64,000 nucleotides of DNA from Geminicoccaceae bacterium (lineage in GTDB: Bacteria > Pseudomonadota > Alphaproteobacteria > Geminicoccales > Geminicoccaceae): positions 2,116,501 to 2,180,500 of the forward strand of contig JACKIM010000001.1 in the NCBI GenBank assembly GCA_020638465.1, in the 5' to 3' direction. Below, piece after piece: positions 1-8,520 of the stretch. The notes beneath the pieces are model-generated. The model did not search any database. It had not been told where the DNA came from and was given only the letters and a program-made list of their open reading frames with translations. Made by a program: the position numbers and the translations under genes. Within the stretch, counting starts at the first letter, position 1. Each line of letters opens with the position of its first letter.

Positions 1-1415
1 GCAATTCCGGCACGTCGTTTGCAGCACCCTATGTCGCCGGGGCGGCTGCCGTGCTGCTGGCTGCCTTTCCGGGGCGCAGCGGCAAGCAGGTCGTCGAAAG
101 GATGCTGTCGACGGCCGACGATCTCGGCACGCCCGGGGTCGACGGGATTTATGGTCATGGCCGTTTGAACATGGAAAAGGCGTTGAATCCGGTCGGTTCC
201 ACATCTGTCGCTCTGGATAATTCGACGGCCGGAAGGGCGACGAGCCTTGCCGGCATGGCCGTCGATCTGCCGGCGTGGGCCGATGCATCCGGTCTCGCCG
301 CTTCACTGAACGACGTGCTGATCCATGACAGCCAGCTGTTTCCCTTCAGGGGCGACCTGAGCCATTCGGTTCGCACTGCCGACAATCCCGCCCGGATCGA
401 CTCGTTCCTGCTTTCGTCCGATGTCCGGACCGTGCAGGTCGAGGCCGGCGACATGCTGTCGCTTGCCTTCGCGCATGAGCCGGCGGCGGGTCCGGAAGGG
501 CTGACCCGCCGGTTCGACGAACTCGACGATGGTGGCAGGGTCGAGAGCTACGAGGTCGCGCTGGCGCTGGGCGAAGGCTCGAAGGTGACGTTTGCCCGTG
601 GTTACGGGGTAATGTCGGATGCCCCGGAACATGCCGTCCGGCAACTCGCCGGTGGCGATATGGGGCCGTTCGGTGAAGCGCTGTCGCCGTTCTCCAGTCT
701 TGCATCGGCCCAAGAGGGGCTGCGTTTCGACACGGAGCTGGATGATTCGACACGCATCGGGATGGCCTTCGCCCGGGGAGGAATGCGCGGCAGCGATGGC
801 GACAGCCGGATCGGCAGCCTGACACTCAGCCGTGACCTCGGCGACGGCGTCCAGATCAGCTCGACGGTCGGCGTCATGGACGAGAGCGAAACGGCTCTCG
901 GCGGCAGTCTCGGCGGCGCTGCCGGTGGTGTCGATGGCCGCACATCGTTCGTCAATCTGGTGGCCATGGCCGCCGTCAGCGACACGTTTTCGATGTTCGG
1001 CAGCCTGACTTCGGGCTGGACGGACAGCGGCATCAGCCAGCCGGGCCTCGTGCGCGGCCTCGACATGGGGCGAAGCGACGCCTACGCCGTAGGCTTCTCC
1101 TGGCGTGAACTCGCGGGGGCCGACCAGCTTGCTGTCAGCCTGTCGCAGCCGCTGCGACCTGACGAGGTGACGATGAATCTCGACCTGCCGGGACATGAGG
1201 CGGGGAGTGGCGGCCCGATTTCCCGCGAGCGCAGCAGGGTCGATATCTCTCCGGATGGCCGCGAACGGAACCTGCAGATGATCTACCGCAAGGCGTTTGA
1301 TGAAGAACAGCGCGTGACCATGGCGGTAGGCGCGTTCGCCCGTTTCCAGCCCAACCACGATGCCGATGCCGCGACCGAACTCGGCGGCGGGGTACGGGTC
1401 GGTTATGGTTTCTAG
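1..1415 (+). CDS. Subtilisin-like serine protease with autotransporter-type C-terminus (5' end outside window)
   Basis: Reading from base 3, the first codons give the subtilase active-site serine motif GTSFAAPYVAG, so the protease domain lies mostly before the window and only its end is seen. About 25 residues later the text leaves the protease fold. The remaining ~430 residues alternate polar and hydrophobic positions, are rich in Gly/Ser/Asp, and end in aromatic Phe (GVRVGYGF), as outer-membrane beta-barrels do. This fits an S8-family autotransporter: a secreted protease carried to the cell surface by its own barrel. The barrel may be degenerate, because a canonical autotransporter domain signature is not obvious. 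The stop codon lies inside a hairpin. Frame and protease motif are seen; surface location is inferred. Confidence 0.8.
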   Translation, partial: NSGTSFAAPYVAGAAAVLLAAFPGRSGKQVVERMLSTADDLGTPGVDGIYGHGRLNMEKALNPVGSTSVALDNSTAGRATSLAGMAVDLPAWADASGLAASLNDVLIHDSQLFPFRGDLSHSVRTADNPARIDSFLLSSDVRTVQVEAGDMLSLAFAHEPAAGPEGLTRRFDELDDGGRVESYEVALALGEGSKVTFARGYGVMSDAPEHAVRQLAGGDMGPFGEALSPFSSLASAQEGLRFDTELDDSTRIGMAFARGGMRGSDGDSRIGSLTLSRDLGDGVQISSTVGVMDESETALGGSLGGAAGGVDGRTSFVNLVAMAAVSDTFSMFGSLTSGWTDSGISQPGLVRGLDMGRSDAYAVGFSWRELAGADQLAVSLSQPLRPDEVTMNLDLPGHEAGSGGPISRERSRVDISPDGRERNLQMIYRKAFDEEQRVTMAVGAFARFQPNHDADAATELGGGVRVGYGF

Positions 1416-1455
1416 AGCTGTCTTCCCGATCAGGTGAAATCGGGAAGACAGCTCT
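1414..1455 (+). terminator. Perfect 17-bp inverted repeat over the protease stop codon
   Basis: Bases 1414-1430 and 1439-1455 are exact reverse complements with an 8-base loop. No T-run follows, so intrinsic termination is uncertain. The core CTTCCCGATCAGGTGAAAT matches the IS630-A terminus near 45234 at 18 of 19 positions, so this may be a mobile palindrome used as a terminator. Confidence 0.6.
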
Positions 1456-1502
1456 GTCTGCTCGTGGTGGATAAACGCGCGGACGTCGCGGGGATGTGGG
1501 TG

Positions 1503-1814
1503 ATGACAAAAGGTATGATGGCAAGTGCGGTGTTGCTGGTGGCGCTTCAGGGGTGTGGCCCGATGACAACGGACAACGGGGGAGGCACTCCGACGGAGGC
1601 GGGCGCCATGAGGCGGGACGCCGCTGCAATCCCGCCCGACGGGGCCATTCGGATCAGCGAGAGCGTCTACATGGTCCCCGTCTCGACCACCGCCGATGGC
1701 TGCACGCAGTACACACCATGGTCGGCCACGGCCGCAGTGGTCGCCGCCATCTACTATCGCCGGGCCGACGGGTCCTTCACGTTGGATCGCAGTCAGTCGG
1801 AATGTGCCCGATAG
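1503..1814 (+). CDS. Small putative lipoprotein
   Basis: A 103-residue product. The ATG at 1503 is preferred over an in-frame start at 1434 because it places a short lipoprotein signal at the N-terminus: MTKGMMASAVLLVALQGC, where LQGC is a plausible lipobox with Cys18 as the lipidated residue. The mature part is short, has no domain I recognise, and includes two further cysteines near the middle and end. Export and lipidation follow from the signal; function is unknown. It stands alone between the protease and the sugar isomerase. Confidence 0.5.
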   Translation: MTKGMMASAVLLVALQGCGPMTTDNGGGTPTEAGAMRRDAAAIPPDGAIRISESVYMVPVSTTADGCTQYTPWSATAAVVAAIYYRRADGSFTLDRSQSECAR

Positions 1815-1990
1815 CGAATTTCTCCCACCGTTGATGAACTTCGACACGGGTCTTCCGCCTCGAATGTACAATCAACCGGTAACGATGAGCCGGCATGTGC
1901 GGCACCTGCAGCCTGCATCTTTTACTGGCACCTGCCTTGAGCTAGGCTATCTTCAGCTGCAAGATAACCAATCGGGGGGAGGTTCCATCC

Positions 1991-3046
1991 ATGAAGACCA
2001 TGCTCGGTCCAGGTCTGTTTCTCGCTCAGTTCGCGTCGGACGAAGCGCCGTTCAATTCTCTTGACACTATCTGCAAATGGGCTGCCGGCCTCGGCTACAA
2101 GGGTGTGCAGTTGCCGAGCTGGGACGGACGGTTGTTCGATCTCGCAAGGGCCGCGCAGTCGAGGGACTATTGCGACGAGGTGAAGGGCATCGCCGCCAGC
2201 CATGGCCTGACCATCACCGAACTGTCGACGCACCTGCAGGGCCAGCTGGTGGCCGTGCATCCGGCCTATGACGAGATGTTCAACGGTTTTGCCGCACCCG
2301 AGGTGCGCGGGAAACCGAAGGCGAGGCAGGAATGGGCGGTCGAGCAGGTCAAGATGGCGGCCACGGCCTCGCAACATATGGGTCTTTCCCGGCATGTCGG
2401 CTTTTCCGGGGCGCTGGCATTCCCCTATCTGTATCCTTGGCCCCAGCGGCCGGGAGGACTGATCGAGGAAGCCTTCGGCGAACTGGCCCGGCGCTGGAAG
2501 CCCATTCTCGATCACTACGACTCCTGCGGTGTGAATTACGGTTACGAGATCCATCCGGGCGAAGACCTGTTCGATGGCGCCACTTTCGAGATGTTCCTCG
2601 AACGGCTGGACAATCACCCCCGCTGCACGATCAACTACGACCCGTCCCACTTCCTGCTGCAGCAACTCGACTATCTGCAGTTCATCGACATCTACCACGA
2701 GCGTATCACCAGCTTTCACGTCAAGGATGCGGAGTTCAATCCGGACGGCCGCCAGGGTGTCTATTCGGGCTACCAGCGCTGGGTGGACCGTGCGGGACGG
2801 TTCCGTTCGCTGGGTGACGGACAGGTGGATTTCGCCGGCATCTTTTCGAGACTGGCCGCCCATGACTACGATTACTGGGCCGTGCTCGAATGGGAGTGCT
2901 GTCTGAAGGATGCCGAGGAAGGTGCACGCGAGGGCGCACCCTTCATCGCCAGCCACATCATCAAGGTCACCGAACGCGCATTCGACGATTTCGCCGCGGG
3001 CGGAACGGACCGCGAAGCCAATCGCCGCATTCTCGGCCTGTCCTGA
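1991..3046 (+). CDS. Sugar phosphate isomerase/epimerase family protein (TIM barrel)
   Basis: A 351-residue protein of the xylose-isomerase-like TIM-barrel / AP endonuclease 2 superfamily. Likely metal ligands sit in the usual segments: an EIHPGED stretch (Glu and His), NYDPSHF (Asp/His), SFHVKDAEF (His/Asp) and a late VLEWE. Such enzymes isomerise or epimerise ketoses or inososes. A strong ribosome binding site, GGGGGGAGG, precedes the ATG. Only 15 bases separate it from the Gfo/Idh/MocA oxidoreductase downstream, a pairing typical of sugar or inositol catabolism. The substrate cannot be read from sequence. Confidence 0.85.
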   Translation: MKTMLGPGLFLAQFASDEAPFNSLDTICKWAAGLGYKGVQLPSWDGRLFDLARAAQSRDYCDEVKGIAASHGLTITELSTHLQGQLVAVHPAYDEMFNGFAAPEVRGKPKARQEWAVEQVKMAATASQHMGLSRHVGFSGALAFPYLYPWPQRPGGLIEEAFGELARRWKPILDHYDSCGVNYGYEIHPGEDLFDGATFEMFLERLDNHPRCTINYDPSHFLLQQLDYLQFIDIYHERITSFHVKDAEFNPDGRQGVYSGYQRWVDRAGRFRSLGDGQVDFAGIFSRLAAHDYDYWAVLEWECCLKDAEEGAREGAPFIASHIIKVTERAFDDFAAGGTDREANRRILGLS

Positions 3047-3061
3047 GGGAGGATCTCCAGC

Positions 3062-4204
3062 ATGAAGCGTCTCAAGCTCGGCATGGTCGGTGGTGGTCGC
3101 GATGCTTTCATCGGCGGTGTCCATCGCATCGCATCGCGCATCGACGACCACTACGAACTGGTCGCAGGCTGCTTCTCGTCGACCGCGCAGAAGTCGAGGG
3201 ACTCGGCGGCCGATCTGGGCATTGCCGCCGACCGGGCCTATGGGGCATTCGACGAGATGGCCCGGGCGGAGGCCGGCCGCGACGACGGCATCGATGTCGT
3301 GGCCATCGTCACGCCCAACCATGTCCACTATCCGGCGGCCAAGGCATTCCTCGAAGCCGGCATCCATGTCATCTGCGACAAGCCGATGACGACGACGGTC
3401 GAAGACGCCGAGGCCCTTGCCCGACTGGCGAGGAAGAGTGGCAAGGTGTTTGTCTTGACCCACAATTATACCGGTTACCCGATGGTTAGGCAGGCTCGCG
3501 AGATGATCCGCAACGGAGAACTCGGCAGGATTCGCGTGGTCCAGGCCGAATATGCGCAGGACTGGCTGTCCACGGCGCTGGAGGAGACCGGCCAGAAGCA
3601 GGCGGGCTGGCGCACCGATCCGGCACGTTCCGGCCCGGCGGGCTGCACGGGCGACATCGCGACCCATGCCTACAATCTCGCAGGCTACATGACCGGCCTC
3701 GAACTCGACCAGCTTTGCGCCGATCTCGACACGTTCGTCGAGGGGCGGGCGCTGGACGACAACAGCCAGATGCTGTTGCGCTTCAAGGGAGGCGCGCGCG
3801 GCATGCTGTGGGCCAGCCAGGTCGCTCCCGGCAACGAGAACGCCCTGCGGATCCGCATCTATGGTGAAAAGGGGGGATTGTCCTGGGAACAGGAACAACC
3901 CAATCAGTTGCATTTCACGCCGCTTGGAGAGCCGCCGCGGCTGATTACCCGCGGCGGCAGCGGCGCCGGGCCGTTCGCCGGCAGGGTGACGCGTATCCCC
4001 GCCGGCCATCCGGAAGGCTATCTAGAGGGTTTCGCGACGATATATGGCGATGCCGCCGAACTGATCCGGGCGGCTGACGAGGGGCGTGAACCGGATCCGG
4101 CCGCGACCACGGTGCCTGGCGTTGACGATGGCGTTGATGGTGTCCGCTTCATCGCGGCGGCCGTCGCCTCCAGCCTCGAAGGGGGGTCCTGGGTGCGGCC
4201 CTGA
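3062..4204 (+). CDS. Gfo/Idh/MocA family oxidoreductase
   Basis: A 380-residue NAD(P)-dependent dehydrogenase. The N-terminal Rossmann motif is LGMVGGGRDAFIGGVH, and the catalytic-lysine segment is ICDKPMTTT (family consensus EKP). The C-terminal alpha/beta domain contains GGWR/GDIATHAYNLAGY-like positions used for substrate binding. It is preceded by GAGGGAGGATCT and forms an operon with the isomerase upstream. Together they probably oxidise and rearrange a sugar or cyclitol; the order of steps and the substrate are not resolvable. A stable hairpin follows. Confidence 0.88.
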   Translation: MKRLKLGMVGGGRDAFIGGVHRIASRIDDHYELVAGCFSSTAQKSRDSAADLGIAADRAYGAFDEMARAEAGRDDGIDVVAIVTPNHVHYPAAKAFLEAGIHVICDKPMTTTVEDAEALARLARKSGKVFVLTHNYTGYPMVRQAREMIRNGELGRIRVVQAEYAQDWLSTALEETGQKQAGWRTDPARSGPAGCTGDIATHAYNLAGYMTGLELDQLCADLDTFVEGRALDDNSQMLLRFKGGARGMLWASQVAPGNENALRIRIYGEKGGLSWEQEQPNQLHFTPLGEPPRLITRGGSGAGPFAGRVTRIPAGHPEGYLEGFATIYGDAAELIRAADEGREPDPAATTVPGVDDGVDGVRFIAAAVASSLEGGSWVRP

Positions 4205-4266
4205 CGGCCGGTGACGGTGACTGGCGGGCGATGACGTGGACAGCATCCGCCCGTCGATGGCGGGAA

Positions 4267-4297
4267 GGGCGCTCCGGCGGCTTTGACCGGAGTGCCC
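4267..4297 (+). terminator. Hairpin after the isomerase/oxidoreductase operon
   Basis: GGGCGCTCCGG and CCGGAGTGCCC form an 11-bp stem with one G-T pair and a 9-base loop, in the gap before the receiver gene. There is no clear T-run, so strength as an intrinsic terminator is uncertain. Confidence 0.5.
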
Positions 4298-4360
4298 GCG
4301 GTGCTATGAGCGGGCAGAGAGTCACCGCTGGATGCATGGCGGGGAGGAGCGTCGGGAAGC

Positions 4361-4732
4361 ATGAACAAGCGCGTTTTGGTCGTTGACGATGAGCCCAATA
4401 TCGCCACCTCGCTCGAATTCCTCATGAAGAAGGCCGGTTTCGATGTCGAGGTCGCCCGCGATGGTGCGGAGGCCCTGCTCGCCCTGCAACGCCCGCCGCC
4501 CGACCTGATGTTGCTGGATGTGATGATGCCTGAATTCGATGGCTACGAGGTCTGTGCACGTATCCGCAAGGACGGCGCGTGGGACGGAACACGGATCGTC
4601 ATGCTGTCCGCGCGGGGACGGGAAAACGAAAGGGAGCGCGGGCTCAGCCTCGGTGCCGATGCCTACATCACCAAGCCCTTTTCCACGCGGGAACTGGTGC
4701 AGCAGGTCAAAGAGATGCTGGAGGTCGCCTGA
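4361..4732 (+). CDS. Single-domain (CheY-like) response regulator
   Basis: A 123-residue stand-alone receiver domain with no output domain. Acidic pocket D9/D10, phospho-acceptor D53 (MLLDVMMP), S83 and K105 (YITKPF) are all in place, so it should be phosphorylated. It is immediately followed, in overlap, by a small membrane protein gene and then a large symporter-histidine kinase, so it is most simply that kinase's partner. With no DNA-binding domain it must act through protein contact or pass phosphate on. Related Cbr systems in Pseudomonas use an NtrC-type regulator, so this arrangement differs. Confidence 0.88.
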   Translation: MNKRVLVVDDEPNIATSLEFLMKKAGFDVEVARDGAEALLALQRPPPDLMLLDVMMPEFDGYEVCARIRKDGAWDGTRIVMLSARGRENERERGLSLGADAYITKPFSTRELVQQVKEMLEVA

Positions 4733-4947
4733 AGAGGTTAGCGCATTCCGGGACGGATGGCCGCTCACGTCGGGTCATCCTTCTGGTCGTTGTCATCGTG
4801 GCACTGTTCAACTATCCGGTTCTGGCGGTCGTCGATGCCCTGTCGGCCGCCTATGGCCCGATCCTGTTGCCGGCCTACCTGTTCGCGGTGTGGGTCTTCG
4901 CCATCGTCGGCATGGCGCTGCTGATGCACCGGCGTGTGGATCGCTAG
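4729..4947 (+). CDS. Small two-helix membrane protein, CbrX-like position
   Basis: About 72 residues with two hydrophobic segments (VILLVVVIVALFNYPVLAVV and ILLPAYLFAVWVFAIVGMAL) and a basic C-terminus. It lies between the receiver and the symporter-kinase, as the small CbrX protein does before CbrA in Pseudomonas. No in-frame ATG, GTG or TTG exists close to the first helix. The best start is a CTG at 4729 overlapping the receiver stop as CTGA, implying translational coupling from a rare start codon. Reading frame and helices are seen; the start and the CbrX relation are inferred. Confidence 0.5.
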   Translation: MKRLAHSGTDGRSRRVILLVVVIVALFNYPVLAVVDALSAAYGPILLPAYLFAVWVFAIVGMALLMHRRVDR

Positions 4948-5058
4948 CGGGATGCCGGGGGAATGGCAGCCTTGCGCCGCCGGTTCCACCGATCGTTCCG
5001 GGCTGTCCCGTTTTCCTGCCATTCTGCCTGCATTCCCCTGCAAGGGAATGTTTTCGTG

Positions 5059-7809
5059 ATGTTGCCGACCTGGCTCGTCGCCTTCGCCTCGCTTCTCTAT
5101 CTGGGACTGCTGTTCGCGCTTGCTTCCTTCGGCGACCGGCGTGCCGATGCCGGTCGCAGCGTCATCAACAATCCGGTGGTCTATACCCTGAGCCTTGCGG
5201 TCTATTGCTCGGCCTGGACCTATTACGGCAGTCTCGGCGTGGCGGCAACGTCCGGGATCGGTTTCCTGCCGATCTATCTGGGACCGACGCTGGCGGCCCT
5301 GCTGTTTCCCTTCGTGCTGCTCAAGGTTCTGCGCATCACCAAGGCCTATGGCATCACCTCGATCGCCGATTTCCTGGCCGCGCGCTACGGCAAGAGTGGC
5401 CGTGTCGGCGGGCTGGTAACCATCGTGGCGGTCATTGGCGGCATTCCCTACATTTCCTTGCAGTTGAAAGCGCTGGCGGCCAGCGTCGCCACGGTGATGG
5501 GAGACAAGACGCCATTCGTCTCAAGCTTCAGTCTCGGTGCCGATACCGCCCTGACAGTCACGCTGGTGCTGGCCGTCTTCAGCATCTTTTTCGGGACCCG
5601 CCATGTCGACGTGGCCGAGAATCACCAGGGCATGGTTCTGGCGGTGGCGTTTGAGGGCATGATCAAGCTGCTGGCGTTCCTTGCGGCCGGCATCTTCGTG
5701 ACCTACGGCCTGCATGACGGCCTTTACGATATCGCCTCGAAGGTCATGGCGAACGATGAGCTGCGCGGATTGCTCAGCTTCGAGGCGACGCAGTTCAGCT
5801 ATATCGACTGGTTCCTGCTGACATCGCTGTCCGGGATGATGTTGCTCGTGCTGCCGCGCCAGTTCCAGGTAGCCGTACTGGAGAATGTCGACGAGAAACA
5901 CGTGCGCACGGCAAGCTGGCTTTTCCCGGCATATCTGCTGTTGATCAATCTTTTCGTCCTGCCGGTGGTCATGGCCGGGTTGCTGGACGGTGCGGCGACC
6001 GGAGGCGAGGGGGCCGCGGAACTGATGATCCTCAGCCTTCCCCTGAAGGCGGGCCACGAAGCGCTCGCACTGATCACCTATCTGGGCGGGTTGTCGGCGG
6101 CGACCGCCATGGTCATCGTCGCCACGCTGACCTTGAGCACGATGGTCTCGAATGACCTGGTCATTCCCTTCCTTTTGCAACTCCGTCGCAAGAAATCTGC
6201 CGACCGGCTGGTCCTGACCGGGATGATCCTGAACATTCGACGCGCGACGATCCTCATCCTCCTCATGTCCGGCTACCTGTTCTTCAAGCATGTCAGCGGC
6301 GGTCTCGGTCTCGCCAGTCTCGGCCTCATATCCTTTGCCGCGGTGGCCCAGTTCGTCCCCGCCATCATTGCCGGCATCTACTGGCGTGACGCCAATCGTG
6401 CGGGGGCCTTCCTCGGCATACTTGGCGGTTTCGCCGTCTGGCTCTACACGCTGATCGCCCCGATGCTCGCCACGGCGGGCTCGATCGACAACGCGTTCAT
6501 GACCCATGGCCCGTTCGGTCTCCAGTTGTTGCGGCCGCAGGCCCTGTTCGGGCTGGAGGGGCTGCATCCGGTCAGTCACGCGCTGATCTGGAGCCTTGCC
6601 GTGAACATCGTGCTGCTGGTGACGGCTTCGCTGGCGACGCGTCAGGACAGTCTCGAACGGGTGCAGGCCCTGATGTTCGTCGAGGTCAATGCGGGGCACG
6701 AGACGGCCCGGCTCTGGCGCGGGCAGACCCGGGTGGACGACTTGCTGGACCTCATGGAGCGTTTCCTCAATCGCGACGGCGTGGAACAGGCGCTCTTTCT
6801 CGATGCCGGGCGTCGCGGGGCGCGGTTGACCGGCAGGGAGGAGGCCGACGCCGAATTCGTGCTGCTGGTCGAGCGGCAACTGGCCCGTGCGATCGGTTCG
6901 TCATCCGCGCGGGTGATGGTTTCCTCGGTGGTTCGAGGCGAGCAGATCGGCCCGGATCAGGTGATGGAGATCCTCGACGAGACGTCGCAGGTCATCGAGT
7001 ACAGCCAGAGGCTCGAACAGAAATCCCGGGCTCTTGAGGCGGCCACGGCGGAATTGCGCGATGCCAACGATCGTCTCACCGAGCTCGACGGGCTCAAGGA
7101 CGATTTCATCGCTACCGTCAGCCATGAATTGCGCACGCCGCTCACATCGATCCGCTCGTTTTCGGAAATCCTGCTGGATTCGCCCGACCTGTCGGCCGAG
7201 GAGCGCTCCTCCTTCCTGGCAATTGTCGTACGCGAATCCGAGCGATTGACGCGTCTCATCAACGATGTCCTCGACCTCTCCAGGATCGAATCCGGCCGCA
7301 TGGACTGGCAGGTGACGCGGGTTGATCTGCGCGACGTGATTGAGGACGCTCTCTCGGCGATAAGCGGACTCTTCACCGAGGCCGGGGTCGCCGTCGTTCT
7401 GAATGCCGAGGTCGAGAATGCGCTGGTGGAAGGGGATCGGGACCGGCTGATCCAGCTTGTCGTCAATCTTCTGGCCAATGCTGCCAAGTTCGCGCCGAGA
7501 AAAAGCGGGCAGGTCCGGGTCGAACTGCTCAGGTCCGGTGCCGGCCGTTTCGAGATCCGGGTCGACGACAACGGTCCGGGCGTACCTGAGGATTATCGTC
7601 GCGACATCTTCGAAAAGTTCAAGCAGGCGAGTGAGGCGTTCAAGGAACGACCCAAGGGCACGGGGCTAGGACTGACGATCACGCGACACATCGTCGAGGC
7701 CTTCGGCGGACGCATATGGGTCGAACGCAGCACCACGCTGGGCGGCGCCTCGTTTCGCTTCATCCTGCCATCCATCGCGGTCCTTGACGGCAAACCTCCG
7801 GCAGACTGA
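5059..7809 (+). CDS. Hybrid sodium:solute symporter-sensor histidine kinase (CbrA-like)
   Basis: A 916-residue protein. The first ~500 residues are a sodium/solute symporter domain with about 13 hydrophobic helices. A linker of ~150 residues containing a coiled coil (residues ~650-690) follows, then a HisKA domain with H-box VSHELRTPLTSI, N-box NLLANAAKFAP, G1 DNGPGVP and G2 GTGLGLT. The ATG at 5059 is preferred to 4963 because the symporter begins right after it. The design resembles CbrA and CrbS, which link transport of histidine or acetate to catabolic control. No receiver is fused; the CheY-like gene upstream is the probable partner. The ligand is unknown. Confidence 0.9.
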   Translation: MLPTWLVAFASLLYLGLLFALASFGDRRADAGRSVINNPVVYTLSLAVYCSAWTYYGSLGVAATSGIGFLPIYLGPTLAALLFPFVLLKVLRITKAYGITSIADFLAARYGKSGRVGGLVTIVAVIGGIPYISLQLKALAASVATVMGDKTPFVSSFSLGADTALTVTLVLAVFSIFFGTRHVDVAENHQGMVLAVAFEGMIKLLAFLAAGIFVTYGLHDGLYDIASKVMANDELRGLLSFEATQFSYIDWFLLTSLSGMMLLVLPRQFQVAVLENVDEKHVRTASWLFPAYLLLINLFVLPVVMAGLLDGAATGGEGAAELMILSLPLKAGHEALALITYLGGLSAATAMVIVATLTLSTMVSNDLVIPFLLQLRRKKSADRLVLTGMILNIRRATILILLMSGYLFFKHVSGGLGLASLGLISFAAVAQFVPAIIAGIYWRDANRAGAFLGILGGFAVWLYTLIAPMLATAGSIDNAFMTHGPFGLQLLRPQALFGLEGLHPVSHALIWSLAVNIVLLVTASLATRQDSLERVQALMFVEVNAGHETARLWRGQTRVDDLLDLMERFLNRDGVEQALFLDAGRRGARLTGREEADAEFVLLVERQLARAIGSSSARVMVSSVVRGEQIGPDQVMEILDETSQVIEYSQRLEQKSRALEAATAELRDANDRLTELDGLKDDFIATVSHELRTPLTSIRSFSEILLDSPDLSAEERSSFLAIVVRESERLTRLINDVLDLSRIESGRMDWQVTRVDLRDVIEDALSAISGLFTEAGVAVVLNAEVENALVEGDRDRLIQLVVNLLANAAKFAPRKSGQVRVELLRSGAGRFEIRVDDNGPGVPEDYRRDIFEKFKQASEAFKERPKGTGLGLTITRHIVEAFGGRIWVERSTTLGGASFRFILPSIAVLDGKPPAD

Positions 7810-7866
7810 CCTTGCGCGTTGCGATGGATGCCCAATACCCGGTTCACGGCAGTCGTCGGCGCATGG

Positions 7867-8520
7867 TCAGCCCGAATCTGTCTGGGCCCCATCCAGACGA
7901 CGCTGCATCACCTTGATGAGTCCATCCATTCCATCCGATGCTACGATATCGCTGACTTCCGAGCGTTGGGTAACGACCAGGCTTATCCCTTCGGCGACGA
8001 CATCTATGATATACTGACTGTTGTCGTCCGTCCGCACACGCCATTCCACCTGAATGGGCGGCGCACCTGAGGGGCGCAGGATATTGGTGGCCACGAGGCT
8101 GTCGCGGTCATTGATCTCGCGGCTGCCGACGATCTCGAATGTTTCGCCGCCATATTCGTGCAGGCGGTCAGCCATTGTCTTCATCACCAGTTGACGGAAG
8201 ACATTGACATAGGCATCGCGCTGGGCATCGGTCGCCGTGCGCCAGTATTTGCCGAGCACCAGCTTCGCCAGCAGGTCCAGATCCGTGTAGCGGTCGAGCA
8301 ATCCCTTGATCGCGACCAGCTTCTCTTCCTTCGGGATGTCGGTTCGCTGCAGCAGCTCTATCGCCTGGTCGCCGATCTCGCGAATGAACTGCTCGGGGCT
8401 CTGTGCGGCCCTGGCCCCGAACCCTTTCAAGAGGAAAGGCAGTGCCAATGTGGCGCTCAGGAGCATACGGCGGGTCGACTGCAAGCGGCCCGGACACCCG
8501 GTGCGCGCGTCATGGTTCAT
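7867..8520 (-). CDS. mlaC: MlaC/Ttg2D-type phospholipid-binding ABC transporter auxiliary protein
   Basis: 217 residues with a twin-arginine-containing signal-like N-terminus (GRLQSTRRMLLSATLALPFLL), then the MlaC fold signature region (FRQLVMKTMADRL, DYIIDVVAEGISLVV-like segment). MlaC is the periplasmic carrier that moves phospholipid between the MlaA outer-membrane protein and the MlaFEDB inner-membrane complex. The start at 8520 overlaps the end of mlaA by 11 bases on the same strand, so the two are translationally linked. MlaFEDB genes are not in the window. Confidence 0.85.
   Translation of the reverse strand: MNHDARTGCPGRLQSTRRMLLSATLALPFLLKGFGARAAQSPEQFIREIGDQAIELLQRTDIPKEEKLVAIKGLLDRYTDLDLLAKLVLGKYWRTATDAQRDAYVNVFRQLVMKTMADRLHEYGGETFEIVGSREINDRDSLVATNILRPSGAPPIQVEWRVRTDDNSQYIIDVVAEGISLVVTQRSEVSDIVASDGMDGLIKVMQRRLDGAQTDSG

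Noticed and set aside
303..1871. Long minus-strand open frame across the protease gene
   Set aside because: It is a shadow: high GC keeps stops rare on the opposite strand. The plus-strand frame has the subtilase motif and barrel-like pattern.
1922..4009. 695-codon minus-strand frame opposite the isomerase and oxidoreductase
   Set aside because: The composition is atypical and no domain appears; both plus-strand genes have motifs and ribosome sites.
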